From: CAZJHX01 sp964545715
Lineage (GTDB): Bacteria > Myxococcota_A > UBA9042 > GCA-2863065
Length of the DNA: 62,131 bases
NCBI GenBank assembly: GCA_964545715.1
Contig: CAZJHX010000057.1
Location: forward strand, 1-62,131
Direction of reading: 5' to 3'
Shown piece by piece: positions 14,902-23,921 of this stretch. The first letter of the stretch is position 1; every line of letters begins with the position of its first letter. Below the pieces are notes generated by a model. The model worked only from the letters and a program-made list of their open reading frames with translations, was not told the DNA's origin and did no database searches. A program made the translations under genes and the position numbers.

Positions 14902-17900
14902 ATGAACAGTCGGGTGGTCTGCGGTGTGCTCGCAGTGGCTTCTGGTCTGATTTCAATGGGTTGTGCGCAGACGGTCGAGGACATCGACCGCACCCAGCCC
15001 AACAAGATCCGCAAGTCGATCCTGGACGGCGAGTGGTACCTCTCCCGTGTCGTCATCGACGTCCCGTACACGACGGACTTTGTCGCCATCGGCGAGAGCG
15101 CCGAGCTCGAGCGCATCCGCTGGGAGGTGCAAAAGGACCTCCTCGTCGCCTACCGCGTCTACGACCGCGTCGAGGGCACCGACAAGGCGATCACCTACAC
15201 TGACAGCGAGTACAAGGGCGCGCCTATCGTCGCCTATCCGATCACCAGCCACTTCGACATCGTGCGCGAATACAACCCATCCACGGGAGAGCAGTCCAAC
15301 GTTCTCGTAGAGAACACCACCGACCGGCCCTGGTACGAGCGGGACTTCATTCGTGTCGACTGGTCCAAAAACACGCTGCCCAGCCTGACCTTCTTGATCA
15401 ACTGGGCCGGCTTCATGGACGGCTCCTACTGGACGGTCAGCCCGACCGGCTATCACCCCGAGGACCCGACCGACCCGCATCACATGGTGGTCGGCACCCG
15501 CGGCGCTGACGGTGGCTGGACGGACTATCGCGAGGACAAAGCGATCTCCGGCCTGGCCTCGGCGGATTACATCGAGACGACGATGCGCCTGTTCATCGAG
15601 CCGGCGTCCATCACGTTTTACGATTGGTGGTCAGACTCGTTCTTCACCGAGCCCTCGTGCTTTTGGTACTACAACCAGGATTGCGAGCATCAGAACGTGG
15701 TCGTGCGCCACAGCTACATGAAGGTGGATCCCAACCACAAGTACGAGGCGCTGCACTATCCCGACAACGAGATCGCCCGCAAGGCGGACGGCACGGCACT
15801 GCGTGCATTCCGCGACGCCAACGGCAAAGTGGTCGAGGATCCGGACGGCCCGATGGTCCGCTTCGACTACTTCGACAAGTTCGGCTTCTTCCGCATCGAG
15901 CGCTTCGGCTACGACCCCGTCTACGGCGAGCTCGAGTCCAACCGCGTCTACTACATCACCCGCCACAACCTGCTCGACGACGACGGCAACCCCAAGCCGA
16001 TCGTGTACTACAAGTCACCCGACTTCCCAGACTGGTTCAACGCTGCCGCGGCGGACATCGAGAAGCAGTGGAGCGACGTCTTCAAAGAGGCCGTCACCGC
16101 CATGGGCAAGACCGCCCCCGAGAAGATGTTTGAGATTCGCGAAAACACCGGGCAGCGCATCGGCGACATGCGCTACTCGTTTTTGTATTACGTGCCCAAG
16201 CCCACTCAGGCCGGGTATCTCGGGTATGGGCCCAGCCTGGCCGATCCCCTCAGCGGCGAGATCATGAGCGCCGCCGCGTACGTGTACGGCGAGCCCATCC
16301 GCCAGTACGCCGCCAACGGCCAGCAGATCATCGACGTCATCAACGGCTATATCGACCCGGAAGAGATCGGCCTGGGGTCCGATGTGGCCCAGTACGCCAA
16401 GACGATCGCCGCCTCCAAACCCGGCGCCACCGCGCGGCCGCACGTGACGATGGACCAGCTCGAGGACTTTGTTGAGCAATACGTCGACAGCCCGCGCGGC
16501 AAGGCGATCCGCCAGAAGGGGCCGACTCAGCTGCGGCGCAACAGCGGCTGGCAGCAGGGTCAGCGGGAGAAGATCGTCGGCACCGCCTTCGAGCACGCGC
16601 TGATCAACGACGAGGTCAAGCTGATGCACGGACGCGGGATGATCGGCCCCGGCGACGAGGTCCCCGCCGAGCTGATGTCGCACCTGAGCCCTGTGGCGTG
16701 GACCTCCAGCGCCAAGCGGCGCACCGAGCAAAGGCGTCGCGTGAAGCTCGCCCGCAAGAACATCTACACGGCCGAGTTCGTCGATGACGCCATCGCCGGG
16801 CGCGCCCTGGATCTCAAGGACAAGGGGATGAAGTCCGCGGAGGTGTTGCGCCTGCTGGAGATCGCCGTGCTGCAGTCCACCGCCGAGCACGAGATCGGCC
16901 ACACGCTGGGTCTGCGCCACAACTTTGCGGGCAGCTACGACGCGCTAAACTTCCCGCGTGAGTTCTGGGACGTGCAGGGCGCTGACGGCGTCTTCCCGCC
17001 CAAGGCCAAGACTCCGGGGTACATTGCCCAGAAGATCGACGAGTATCGCTACAGCTCCATCATGGAGTACCCGGCTCGCTTCAATGCGGATATCCAGGGC
17101 GTCGGCGCCTACGATCGCGCTGCCATCATGTTCGGATACGCCGGCATGGTCGAGGTGTTCAACAACCCGCCCGTGGACCCGATGGCCAACTTCAGCGACA
17201 CCTTCGACCTCAAGTACGCGCTGAACGAGGTTCGCCACTACACGTCCCTGCCCACCTCGCTGGGCGGGATCGACAACATGTTCGACCGCCGCTTTGTGCC
17301 GTACACGGACCTGAAGGCGCAGCTGATGGGCGAGACCGACTGGACGCTGTGGGAGGTGCCGTATCGCTTCTGCTCGGACGAGTACGAGGGCGCCCTGAGT
17401 TGGTGCGCGATGTACGACGCCGGCATGGACTCCTACGAGATCGTGACCGACGCCGCCGAGCGCTATCGCAACTACTACTTCTTCAACGCGTTCAAGCGCG
17501 ACATCGCCGGATGGACGGGCGAGTACTACTACGGGTCCGTCTGGTTCCGGTACTTCCGTCACATGCTCAGCCAGTACCAGCACTGGGTCTTCGGCGCCTG
17601 GTATGACGCGGGCAACTGGGACTTCTGGCGCGACGAGGGCGTCTACGGCATCGAGGACGTCAAGTGGGACCTGGCTCGCGACGGCGGCGCTCCGTCCACC
17701 GCCGCCAGTCGCGCCGCTATCAGCTTCCTGGTCGAGGTCCTCGCCACGCCGGAGCCCGGCGGGTATTACTACGACCCCGACAGCGACCGCTACTACCGCG
17801 GCGAGCCCGATCCCAGCTACTGGCCGCTGTGCGGGCAGGAGGAGCAGGAGAAGGACAACCCCGACCTCCCGTGTGTGGATCTCAACATCCAGCTCGGCCA

Positions 17901-18621
17901 GGGGCGGTACTCCTTTACCAACTACGACTTCCAGAGCGGCTATTACTTCTACGAGCGGCCGAAGTGGGTGGGCTCGTTTGAGGACAAGGTGCTGGCGCTC
18001 GAGCTGCTCTCGGACTCCAACGTCTCGTTCCTGGGCGTCAACACGGCCGAGGATATTCAGGGCTACGCGCTTGGGTTCTTCCTGATGTTCCCCGACATTC
18101 TCACCAAGATCTCCGGCGGGATCATCGCCGACAACATCAACATCTGGGGCGGCTCGACGCAGTTCGGCGCCTTCTATCCGCCCGATCCGTTCAACAACGA
18201 GCTGGCGCCCGGGCGCACGATCGTCGATCCCGACACCTGGAGCACGGTGCAGTACTACGCGATCTGGTACGGGATGGCGGGCTACGCCTCGGCATTCGAC
18301 AACACGTTCAACGACCTGATGCACGTTTGGTACGACGAGGGCGACGGCAGCCAGAGCGTGCCCGACGTCGGGGACCCGAGCGTCGCCACCTGGTACGACC
18401 CCACGACTCAGCGCAATTGGCGTGCGGTCAAGCATCCCGACGACAAGCTCTTCAGCGTCGGCTACGAGATGGTCAAGCGCGCCGCTCAGCTGCAGTCGGA
18501 TGTCGACAACGCCGCGACCCCGTCCGAGGCCGAGTACCCGAAGATCCTGCTGAGCTACCAGAAGGAGCTGCTCGATCTCTCACAGGGCATGTGGGAGATC
18601 TACGCCAAGATGCTCTTCTAG
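14902..18621 (+). CDS. Large zinc metalloprotease lipoprotein (HExxHxLGLRHNF type)
   Basis: A 1239-aa lipoprotein (lipobox SMGC, Cys21). The zinc site is HEIGHTLGLRHNF, with ligands His663, His667 and His673 and catalytic Glu664. This is the extended HExxHxxGxxH signature of metzincin-like zinc proteases related to the DUF4953/DUF5117 group. The C-terminal 500 residues are rich in Tyr/Trp/Asp, as usual for this family's large accessory region. ATG 14902 is chosen because the signal peptide starts there and GGGAG lies upstream; upstream in-frame codons look non-coding. It is likely exported and anchored, degrading extracellular or prey protein (inference). Its stop overlaps the convergent TIM44-like gene on a shared CTAG. 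Confidence 0.9.
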   Translation: MNSRVVCGVLAVASGLISMGCAQTVEDIDRTQPNKIRKSILDGEWYLSRVVIDVPYTTDFVAIGESAELERIRWEVQKDLLVAYRVYDRVEGTDKAITYTDSEYKGAPIVAYPITSHFDIVREYNPSTGEQSNVLVENTTDRPWYERDFIRVDWSKNTLPSLTFLINWAGFMDGSYWTVSPTGYHPEDPTDPHHMVVGTRGADGGWTDYREDKAISGLASADYIETTMRLFIEPASITFYDWWSDSFFTEPSCFWYYNQDCEHQNVVVRHSYMKVDPNHKYEALHYPDNEIARKADGTALRAFRDANGKVVEDPDGPMVRFDYFDKFGFFRIERFGYDPVYGELESNRVYYITRHNLLDDDGNPKPIVYYKSPDFPDWFNAAAADIEKQWSDVFKEAVTAMGKTAPEKMFEIRENTGQRIGDMRYSFLYYVPKPTQAGYLGYGPSLADPLSGEIMSAAAYVYGEPIRQYAANGQQIIDVINGYIDPEEIGLGSDVAQYAKTIAASKPGATARPHVTMDQLEDFVEQYVDSPRGKAIRQKGPTQLRRNSGWQQGQREKIVGTAFEHALINDEVKLMHGRGMIGPGDEVPAELMSHLSPVAWTSSAKRRTEQRRRVKLARKNIYTAEFVDDAIAGRALDLKDKGMKSAEVLRLLEIAVLQSTAEHEIGHTLGLRHNFAGSYDALNFPREFWDVQGADGVFPPKAKTPGYIAQKIDEYRYSSIMEYPARFNADIQGVGAYDRAAIMFGYAGMVEVFNNPPVDPMANFSDTFDLKYALNEVRHYTSLPTSLGGIDNMFDRRFVPYTDLKAQLMGETDWTLWEVPYRFCSDEYEGALSWCAMYDAGMDSYEIVTDAAERYRNYYFFNAFKRDIAGWTGEYYYGSVWFRYFRHMLSQYQHWVFGAWYDAGNWDFWRDEGVYGIEDVKWDLARDGGAPSTAASRAAISFLVEVLATPEPGGYYYDPDSDRYYRGEPDPSYWPLCGQEEQEKDNPDLPCVDLNIQLGQGRYSFTNYDFQSGYYFYERPKWVGSFEDKVLALELLSDSNVSFLGVNTAEDIQGYALGFFLMFPDILTKISGGIIADNINIWGGSTQFGAFYPPDPFNNELAPGRTIVDPDTWSTVQYYAIWYGMAGYASAFDNTFNDLMHVWYDEGDGSQSVPDVGDPSVATWYDPTTQRNWRAVKHPDDKLFSVGYEMVKRAAQLQSDVDNAATPSEAEYPKILLSYQKELLDLSQGMWEIYAKMLF

Positions 18622-20126
18622 CCGCTGTAGCTGTCGTCCTGCTCGATCAGAGCGGCGACCCACCCGAACTCACCGGACGTCACCTTGGTCTCGCAGTGCT
18701 CGCAGACGCCCGCCGCGTTGACCTTCACGCCTGCGCCGCAGCTGGGGCAGCTCTTCAGGTCCCGGGCGGCGCGGCTTGGGATCCCCTGCCGGCGCACGAA
18801 GGTCCAATACTCCGAGAACTCTCGGTGCACCCACTTGTTGCCGCCGACCACGCGGCCCTCGTCGTCCATCGTGTAGTCCATCATGCGCGCGAAGATCCGC
18901 ACCGTGATCGCCTCGTAGTAGGTGTCGACCTCGATGCGGCACGGCTTCATGCGCTGGATCTCCAGCTCTTCCAGATGATTCGTCAGCCCGTCGCGCTTGT
19001 ACCGCTCGATCCAGTACCGATGCCGCTGGTACAGCGCGTCGGTCTCCAGCGGACGCGCGCGCTCCCACTCACGAGCGGCCCAGGCGGCCTGAAGCTCAGT
19101 GAACGTAGCCCTGACGTGAGCCAGAAACTCATCCCAGCTGAACTGGGGATCACGGGCCGCAAGCTTGCGCTTTTGCGCCTTGAAGTGCGGCTGCCCAATC
19201 GTCATGTTGCGCGTGCCGGGCTCGATGCCGCCGCCGTCCAGATGCACCTCGACCGAGCGCATCGGCTCGTCGTTGACCACCCGCATGCGCGCGACCGTCC
19301 ACCCGAAGTTGCCGTCGTTGGGCACCTTCTCGCAGAAGCGGCACTTGCCCGCCTCGTCCAGCTCCACCGCTGCGCCGCACGACGGGCAGCCCAGCCGCGT
19401 CAGCTGCGCCGGCGACTTCGAACGCGCTGTGCCGCTGCGTCGCAGGTCCCACCGCTCGGTGATGTGCCGCCGCGTCGTCTGCTCGCCCAGGACCTGCAGC
19501 ATGGACGCCTCGAAGGTCAGCCGAATGTGGGTGGTCTTGACCTTCTCCAGATGGATCGCGCCGACCACGATCTCGGACACGGCATCCACTTTGGTCTTTG
19601 CCAACCTCGCGAACAGCTTCTTGCGGACGTACGGCTGGATCGGCGAGAAGTCGCCCCCGCCCCGGCACTCGTGAAAGCGCGTGAACAGCAGCGTGACAAA
19701 GTCGATGAACAGATAACGCGAGAACGCGGGATCGGTTCGCCGCAGCTGGGCGATGCCCGCCGTCACGTCTTTGCCTGACGCGCGCCTGGGCGGCTCGTAC
19801 AGGTTCAGCTCTGCGTTGTTGAAGTCCTCCGTCATGTCGCTGGTGAAGATGACGATGCCCATGACAAAGCCGATAATCAGGATGCTGACGAACACCGCGC
19901 CGAAGTCCCCGACTCCCCCGCCACCGCTGTAGTCAGACGAGCCGTAGCTGCCGCTGTCGTAGCTGGATGAGCTGTCGTACGAGCTGCTGCTACTGCTGCT
20001 CGATTCGCTGTAGCTGCTGGACCCGCCGCTGTAGCTTTGTCCACCGCCTACGCGAGCGTCCGCCGGGACGCAGCAAAAGACGAGCGCGGCCGCCGCGACG
20101 ATGGCGCTAACCGATCTTGGGCTCAT
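18618..20126 (-). CDS. TIM44-like membrane protein with two zinc ribbons
   Basis: A 502-aa protein. A signal or first hydrophobic segment (about 1-24) is followed by a low-complexity Ser/Tyr/Gly tract (about 27-72), a strong membrane helix (VFVSILIIGFVMGIVIF), and a TIM44-like domain. A zinc ribbon CPSCGAAV...CRFC comes next, then a second TIM44-like region, then a second ribbon CPSCGAGV...CEHC near the C-terminus. Each ribbon is followed by a G-N/E-FGW motif, showing internal duplication. TIM44-like bacterial proteins are membrane-tethered and poorly characterised. ATG 20126 is chosen because the signal peptide starts there; it overlaps the TPM gene end by 20 bp. Last gene of a regulator/HtrA/TPM operon, suggesting an envelope-quality-control role (inference). 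Confidence 0.85.
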   Translation of the reverse strand: MSPRSVSAIVAAAALVFCCVPADARVGGGQSYSGGSSSYSESSSSSSSSYDSSSSYDSGSYGSSDYSGGGGVGDFGAVFVSILIIGFVMGIVIFTSDMTEDFNNAELNLYEPPRRASGKDVTAGIAQLRRTDPAFSRYLFIDFVTLLFTRFHECRGGGDFSPIQPYVRKKLFARLAKTKVDAVSEIVVGAIHLEKVKTTHIRLTFEASMLQVLGEQTTRRHITERWDLRRSGTARSKSPAQLTRLGCPSCGAAVELDEAGKCRFCEKVPNDGNFGWTVARMRVVNDEPMRSVEVHLDGGGIEPGTRNMTIGQPHFKAQKRKLAARDPQFSWDEFLAHVRATFTELQAAWAAREWERARPLETDALYQRHRYWIERYKRDGLTNHLEELEIQRMKPCRIEVDTYYEAITVRIFARMMDYTMDDEGRVVGGNKWVHREFSEYWTFVRRQGIPSRAARDLKSCPSCGAGVKVNAAGVCEHCETKVTSGEFGWVAALIEQDDSYSG

Positions 20127-20721
20127 TATCCAGCTCGTCGGTGTCGTCCGGACGGGGCGGCAGCAGCTCATTGCCCAGCTTGCCGAGCCCGTCGATCATC
20201 TGAAGAAGGCGGTCCGTCAGGTCCAGGTCAGGCAGGCTGCCCATCGCGGCCACTTTCGCCAGCGCCGCGCCGGTGACATAGGCGCCCAGCGCGTGGTCTT
20301 CGACCAGAATGACCTCGTCCTCGAAGACCGAGCAGTAGAGCAGTACGCCGGTCCGGTCGCGCGTCGTCGAGACCGCTTCTTCGTAGAAGGCGACGCGCGC
20401 TGCCTTGATGCACTCGACCTTGCGCCGATCCCGGGTCGTCAGCAGCCGGATTGCGCCCTGCTTTCGGTCACCGATCCAGTATCCGATGCCCCCGAAGACC
20501 GCCCCCAACGGGATGACCCACAGAGGCCAGATCAGCAGCGGCGAGAACAAGATCAGCTCGAGGCCCAGCACAACAAATGCCAGGGCCCACATGAGGGCGA
20601 TGTCCCGGTAGTCGGCCGAGATGGGCGCGACACGGACGACGACCTCCAGCGCCGAGCCGTCCTCCGCTTTGGCGACCGCGGCGCTGATTCGCTCGGCCAT
20701 GACCTTGTCGAATCGCGTCAC
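20107..20721 (-). CDS. TPM-domain membrane protein
   Basis: A 204-aa protein resembling TPM (YgcG/TPM phosphatase-like) proteins. Near the N-terminus is an ISAAVAKAEDGSALEVVVRVAP segment. Two adjacent hydrophobic helices follow (about 42-85). Then comes a domain with GVLLYCSVFEDEVILVEDHALGAYV, the characteristic core strand and helix of TPM domains in which a short-lived catalytic or binding acid lies. The C-terminus is acidic. It starts 12 bases after the second HtrA-like gene and overlaps the TIM44-like gene. TPM proteins often neighbour low-complexity membrane proteins; a role in photosystem repair is known for plant homologues, but the bacterial role is not established. Confidence 0.82.
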   Translation of the reverse strand: MTRFDKVMAERISAAVAKAEDGSALEVVVRVAPISADYRDIALMWALAFVVLGLELILFSPLLIWPLWVIPLGAVFGGIGYWIGDRKQGAIRLLTTRDRRKVECIKAARVAFYEEAVSTTRDRTGVLLYCSVFEDEVILVEDHALGAYVTGAALAKVAAMGSLPDLDLTDRLLQMIDGLGKLGNELLPPRPDDTDELDNEPKIG

Positions 20722-20733
20722 GCCGCGACGTTA

Positions 20734-21636
20734 TCACGCGGCTCGTGGGAAGGCCGTTATTCGGCGTCTTTGCGGTGCTCGCCAGATGTGGAGGTCGACG
20801 TGCGGGCTCTCGCGGCCGAGCACCATCACGCGCTGCAGGTCGTCCACGCAACCCAGCGCCGCCCCGTTTGCCGTGAGCAGCAGATCGTCGCGCAGCAGGC
20901 CCGCGCGAGACGCCGGGGACCGGGCGCCGACACCCACGATCTGAATGGCACGGCGCTGTCCCAGCTCCGAAGATTCGTCCGGTCGCAGCTGAATGCCGCG
21001 CGCCGTGACGCCCAGGTAGGGTCGTCGAATCTGTCCGTGGTGGATCAGCATGGATGCCACCCAAATGGCTGTACGCGCCGGGATGGCGAAGCCGATGCTC
21101 TGAGCATGCGGGATAACCGCTGTGTTGACGCCGATCACGCGCCCCTCGGCGTCCAGCAGCGGCCCGCCCGAGTTGCCGGGATTGACCGCCGCGTCCGTCT
21201 GGATCAGACCCTCGAGCAGACCCGCACCTCTGGGAAGGGGCAGGGTCCGCTCGAGAGCGCTGATCACACCGAGGCTCACCGAGCGCTCGAGTCGAAGCGG
21301 GTTGCCGATCGCGACGACCAGCTGGCCCACATCGGGGGAGGAGTCCTGCAGAAGGGGGAGTGTGGGAAGACTGCGGGACTCCACTCGGAGCACGGCGAGA
21401 TCGGTGCGTTGGTCGCTGCCCACCAGTCGCGCGACGACCGGCTTGCCCCCGTCGAAGACGGCGCGCAGGCGTCCGCGCGCGCGAGAGACGACGTGGTGAT
21501 TCGTCAGCAGGTACCCGTCCGGGGCCAGCACCAGGCCGGTCCCCTGGCCGCGGCGATGCTCCACTCGGCAGACTGCCGGCGAGGCGCCCGCGACCAGGTC
21601 GACGAGATCGCGCGAGAGCTGGGCCAGGAGGCTCAT
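20734..21636 (-). CDS. HtrA/DegP-like serine protease with PDZ domain
   Basis: A 300-aa trypsin-fold protease with one PDZ domain. The complete triad is His48 (TNHHVV), Asp79 (RTDLAVL) and Ser156 (GNSGGP). The PDZ domain spans about 205-290, with YLGVTARG at its start and SPASRAGLLRDDLLL. No signal peptide or membrane anchor is visible, so unlike periplasmic DegP it may be cytosolic or need partners. It overlaps the upstream HtrA-like paralogue by four bases (ATGA) and is followed 12 bases later by the TPM gene. It likely senses or degrades misfolded envelope-related clients under control of the upstream response regulator; that is inference from operon order. Confidence 0.9.
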   Translation of the reverse strand: MSLLAQLSRDLVDLVAGASPAVCRVEHRRGQGTGLVLAPDGYLLTNHHVVSRARGRLRAVFDGGKPVVARLVGSDQRTDLAVLRVESRSLPTLPLLQDSSPDVGQLVVAIGNPLRLERSVSLGVISALERTLPLPRGAGLLEGLIQTDAAVNPGNSGGPLLDAEGRVIGVNTAVIPHAQSIGFAIPARTAIWVASMLIHHGQIRRPYLGVTARGIQLRPDESSELGQRRAIQIVGVGARSPASRAGLLRDDLLLTANGAALGCVDDLQRVMVLGRESPHVDLHIWRAPQRRRITAFPRAA

Positions 21637-22535
21637 CGGCAGCCGTGGTGGCGTCGTTTGCGACCAGCGGGACGTTCGCCGACGGTAGCGGTGATCTTCT
21701 TCACCTTGCCGCCGCGGACCACGCGCACTGCGACCTTATTGTCCACGCGTCCGGCCAGCACGGCGATCAGGTCTTTGAAGTGGGTCACCTCGTCGTCGTC
21801 GACGGTCAGCAGAATGTCGCCGACCAGCAAGCCGGCCTGCTGTGCCGGACCGTCCTCCTCGACGGCGGTGATCAGCAGCCCGCGCGACTGGCCGGTGCTC
21901 TCCGCCACATCGACCCGCTGGACCCCGACGCCCAGGAAGCCGCGTCGCACCGTGCCGTGCTCTTGCAGGGTGGCGACGACGCGGTCCACGGTGGTCACGG
22001 GCAGGCTGGCGCCCGACCGCAGCAGGTCCGACGTATTGATGGCGACGACGCGGCTGGAGTCATCGACCAGCGCGCCGCCGGAGAAGCCGGTGGGCAGCGT
22101 GCCGTCGATCTCGATGTAGCGGTCGACCAGGCCGCCGGTCGGTGTGCGCCAGGCGTCGGACACGGCGCTGACCATGCCCAGGGTTGCTCTTACCGACGCC
22201 CAGGGCCGCCCAAGCGTCAGGGCCAGGTGACCGACCCTCAGCTCGTCGGCCGGGCCCTTTTCGGGAACGGTCAGCTCGGCGTCGGTGCTGAGCACAGCGA
22301 GATCGGTGGTGGGGTCGCGGCCCACAAGCGTGGCTGCGTGTGTGGTGCCGTCGTGGAGGGTGAGCTCGATGCCCTCGTCGCGGCGGATGGCGTGGTTGGC
22401 GATGATGATGGCATCCGCCGTCCAGACGGTGCCTGTGCCGGAGCGGCGGCCGGCTCGTACGTTGACGAGGCTCTTGCCGACGGTCTCTACCGTGGATGCG
22501 AGATGGTCCGAAAGTGTCTTGAAGTCGATTGTCAT
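21633..22535 (-). CDS. HtrA-like serine protease paralogue with PDZ domain
   Basis: A 300-aa paralogue of the adjacent protease with a divergent active site: His48 (ANHAI), Asp78 (TTDLAVL) and Ser152 in GFSGGA, where classical HtrA has GNSGGP. The triad is complete, but the altered oxyanion loop could change specificity or activity. The PDZ domain (about 200-280) begins FLGVGVQ and includes GPAQQAGLLVGDILL. No signal peptide is seen. The C-terminus is very basic (RPAGRKRRHHGCR), suggesting contact with acidic surfaces or nucleic acid. It overlaps the next protease by four bases, so the two are probably made in equal amounts and could form a mixed oligomer. Confidence 0.88.
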   Translation of the reverse strand: MTIDFKTLSDHLASTVETVGKSLVNVRAGRRSGTGTVWTADAIIIANHAIRRDEGIELTLHDGTTHAATLVGRDPTTDLAVLSTDAELTVPEKGPADELRVGHLALTLGRPWASVRATLGMVSAVSDAWRTPTGGLVDRYIEIDGTLPTGFSGGALVDDSSRVVAINTSDLLRSGASLPVTTVDRVVATLQEHGTVRRGFLGVGVQRVDVAESTGQSRGLLITAVEEDGPAQQAGLLVGDILLTVDDDEVTHFKDLIAVLAGRVDNKVAVRVVRGGKVKKITATVGERPAGRKRRHHGCR

Positions 22536-22609
22536 GCGGCAAGGCTAGGGCGGGTCCGAGCGCCGGCAATCAGCCGATCGGGCAGGACAGACCTGACCGA
22601 TCGGGCAGG

Positions 22610-23191
22610 TCACACGCGCAGCAATCCCAGGCGGATCCCACGGACCACGGCGTCCGTGCGGCTGCGGGCGCTGAGCTTGAAGAGGATGGCGTTGACGTGG
22701 AACTTGGCGGTGTGCTCGCTGAACTCCAGTCGGCGGGCGATCAGGCGGTTGGACAGGCCCTCGGCCAGCAGGCCCAGCACCTCCAGCTCGCGGGCGGTCA
22801 GCTCGTCGTCCAAAGCGCCGTGCGCGGCTGAGGCGGGCAGCAGCGCGGTCGTGAAGGCGGCGTCGATGACTCGAATGTGCTGGGTGATGGCGGTCAGCGC
22901 GGCCGCGATGCGTGACGGGTCGCCGTCTCGAAACAGCACACCGTCCGCGCCGTTGGCCAGAGCTAGCCCGGCGCTGCGCTCGTCCGTGACCAGCGCCAAC
23001 GTGGGGACCTCGGTGTCGTCGTTGATGCCGTCCCAGAGCAGCGCGGCGGGGGCGGTCTCGCGGATCAACATGGCCAGCTCCTGCGCCGTAGCGGCCTCGC
23101 CGCTGACGTAGACGTCCGGGCAGTCGGCGAGTGCGGCGTTGAGCCCGCTGCGAGCCAGGGGATCGGCGCCGACGATGATCACGTCGAGCAT
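22610..23191 (-). CDS. LuxR/NarL-type response regulator
   Basis: A 193-aa regulator. The receiver domain (about 1-115) has the acidic pocket Asp10 and probable phospho-acceptor Asp54 (LLWDG). The C-terminal LuxR helix-turn-helix (about 130-193) has LTARELEVLGLLAEG followed by SNRLIARRLEFSEHTAKFHV. The receiver is short and degenerate around the usual Thr and Lys switch positions, so phosphorylation is uncertain. No histidine kinase is adjacent. It is the first gene of the unit running into the two HtrA-like genes (74-base gap) and then TPM and TIM44-like genes, so it probably controls this set. A promoter framed by an inverted repeat lies upstream (23246-23290). Confidence 0.9.
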   Translation of the reverse strand: MLDVIIVGADPLARSGLNAALADCPDVYVSGEAATAQELAMLIRETAPAALLWDGINDDTEVPTLALVTDERSAGLALANGADGVLFRDGDPSRIAAALTAITQHIRVIDAAFTTALLPASAAHGALDDELTARELEVLGLLAEGLSNRLIARRLEFSEHTAKFHVNAILFKLSARSRTDAVVRGIRLGLLRV

Positions 23192-23245
23192 GCCGGCAAC
23201 GCTAGGCGCCCGTGGTGATGTCGCAAGCGACCGTCTCCGAAAAAG

Positions 23246-23290
23246 TCCTCGGGAAAATAGAAATTACATAGTAAGCTGAAAAGCCGAGGA
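23246..23290 (-). promoter_or_regulatory. Regulator promoter framed by inverted repeat
   Basis: On the minus strand TTTTCA (23277-23282) and TATTTT (23254-23259) with a 17-bp spacer form a plausible sigma70-type promoter for the response-regulator gene. The AT-rich block is flanked by a perfect 7-bp inverted repeat, TCCTCGG (23246-23252) and CCGAGGA (23284-23290). The right arm also covers the start of the methyltransferase ribosome site (GAGGAGG). This could be an operator or, in plus-strand RNA, a hairpin masking the ribosome site. Confidence 0.4.
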
Positions 23291-23297
23291 GGTATTT

Positions 23298-23921
23298 GTG
23301 TCCGTAACAAGCATTGACGCTCCCGCGCTCATCCAACTGTTGGGCCGTAGTCAAACACGCCACAGCGCCGCTTATCAGCGCCTGTTGCGAGAGGTCATCC
23401 TGCATCGCGGCGTCCGCACCGTGGCCGATCTGGGCTGCGGCGACTGGAAGCGCTCGACGGCGCTGGATTGGACCGGAGTTCGATATGTCGGCTACGACTC
23501 GCGACCCGAGATCGTCGCCGCAAACCGCGATCGGTTCGCACGCGCCGGCGTACGCTTCGAGGCGCTCGACCTGAGCCGGGACGAGCTGCCGAAGGCCGAT
23601 CTGGCGATCTGCAAAGACGTGCTGCATCACTGGCCCAACGCCGACGTCGCTGACTTCTTGAGGCGGCTGCGCGGCTATCGCTATGTGCTGCTGACCCACG
23701 ATTACCGACGTTACGATCGCGGCGGCGTGCTGGACGCGTTTCGCCGCCATGAGGTGGGTACGCCCAACGCCGACGTCGAGCATGGAGAGTGGCGGCCGCT
23801 GCACCTCAACGCGTCGCCATTTGTGCTCCGGGCGCGCCGGCTGGGGCTCGTCACCGTCACGCGTGGGCGTACGGTTTGGCGCAAGGAAGTCCTGCTGCTG
23901 ACCAATCAGTCGCCGCTGTGA
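23298..23921 (+). CDS. Class I SAM-dependent methyltransferase
   Basis: A 207-aa methyltransferase-fold protein. Motif I is VADLGCGDW (about 42-50), the acidic motif II residue is in YVGYDSRPE (about 62-70), and the motif IV region ADLAICKDVLHHWP (about 99-112) has the double-His after motif IV typical of small-molecule methyltransferases. GTG 23298 is preceded by a perfect GAGGAGG five to six bases upstream. The substrate is not identifiable. It is monocistronic, divergent from the response-regulator operon and convergent with the potassium channel gene, overlapping it by 16 bp at the 3' end. Confidence 0.88.
   Translation: MSVTSIDAPALIQLLGRSQTRHSAAYQRLLREVILHRGVRTVADLGCGDWKRSTALDWTGVRYVGYDSRPEIVAANRDRFARAGVRFEALDLSRDELPKADLAICKDVLHHWPNADVADFLRRLRGYRYVLLTHDYRRYDRGGVLDAFRRHEVGTPNADVEHGEWRPLHLNASPFVLRARRLGLVTVTRGRTVWRKEVLLLTNQSPL

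Noticed and set aside
16945..18435. Minus-strand frame of about 500 residues antisense to the metalloprotease gene.
   Set aside because: Val/Ala/Arg-biased shadow of the metalloprotease coding sequence.
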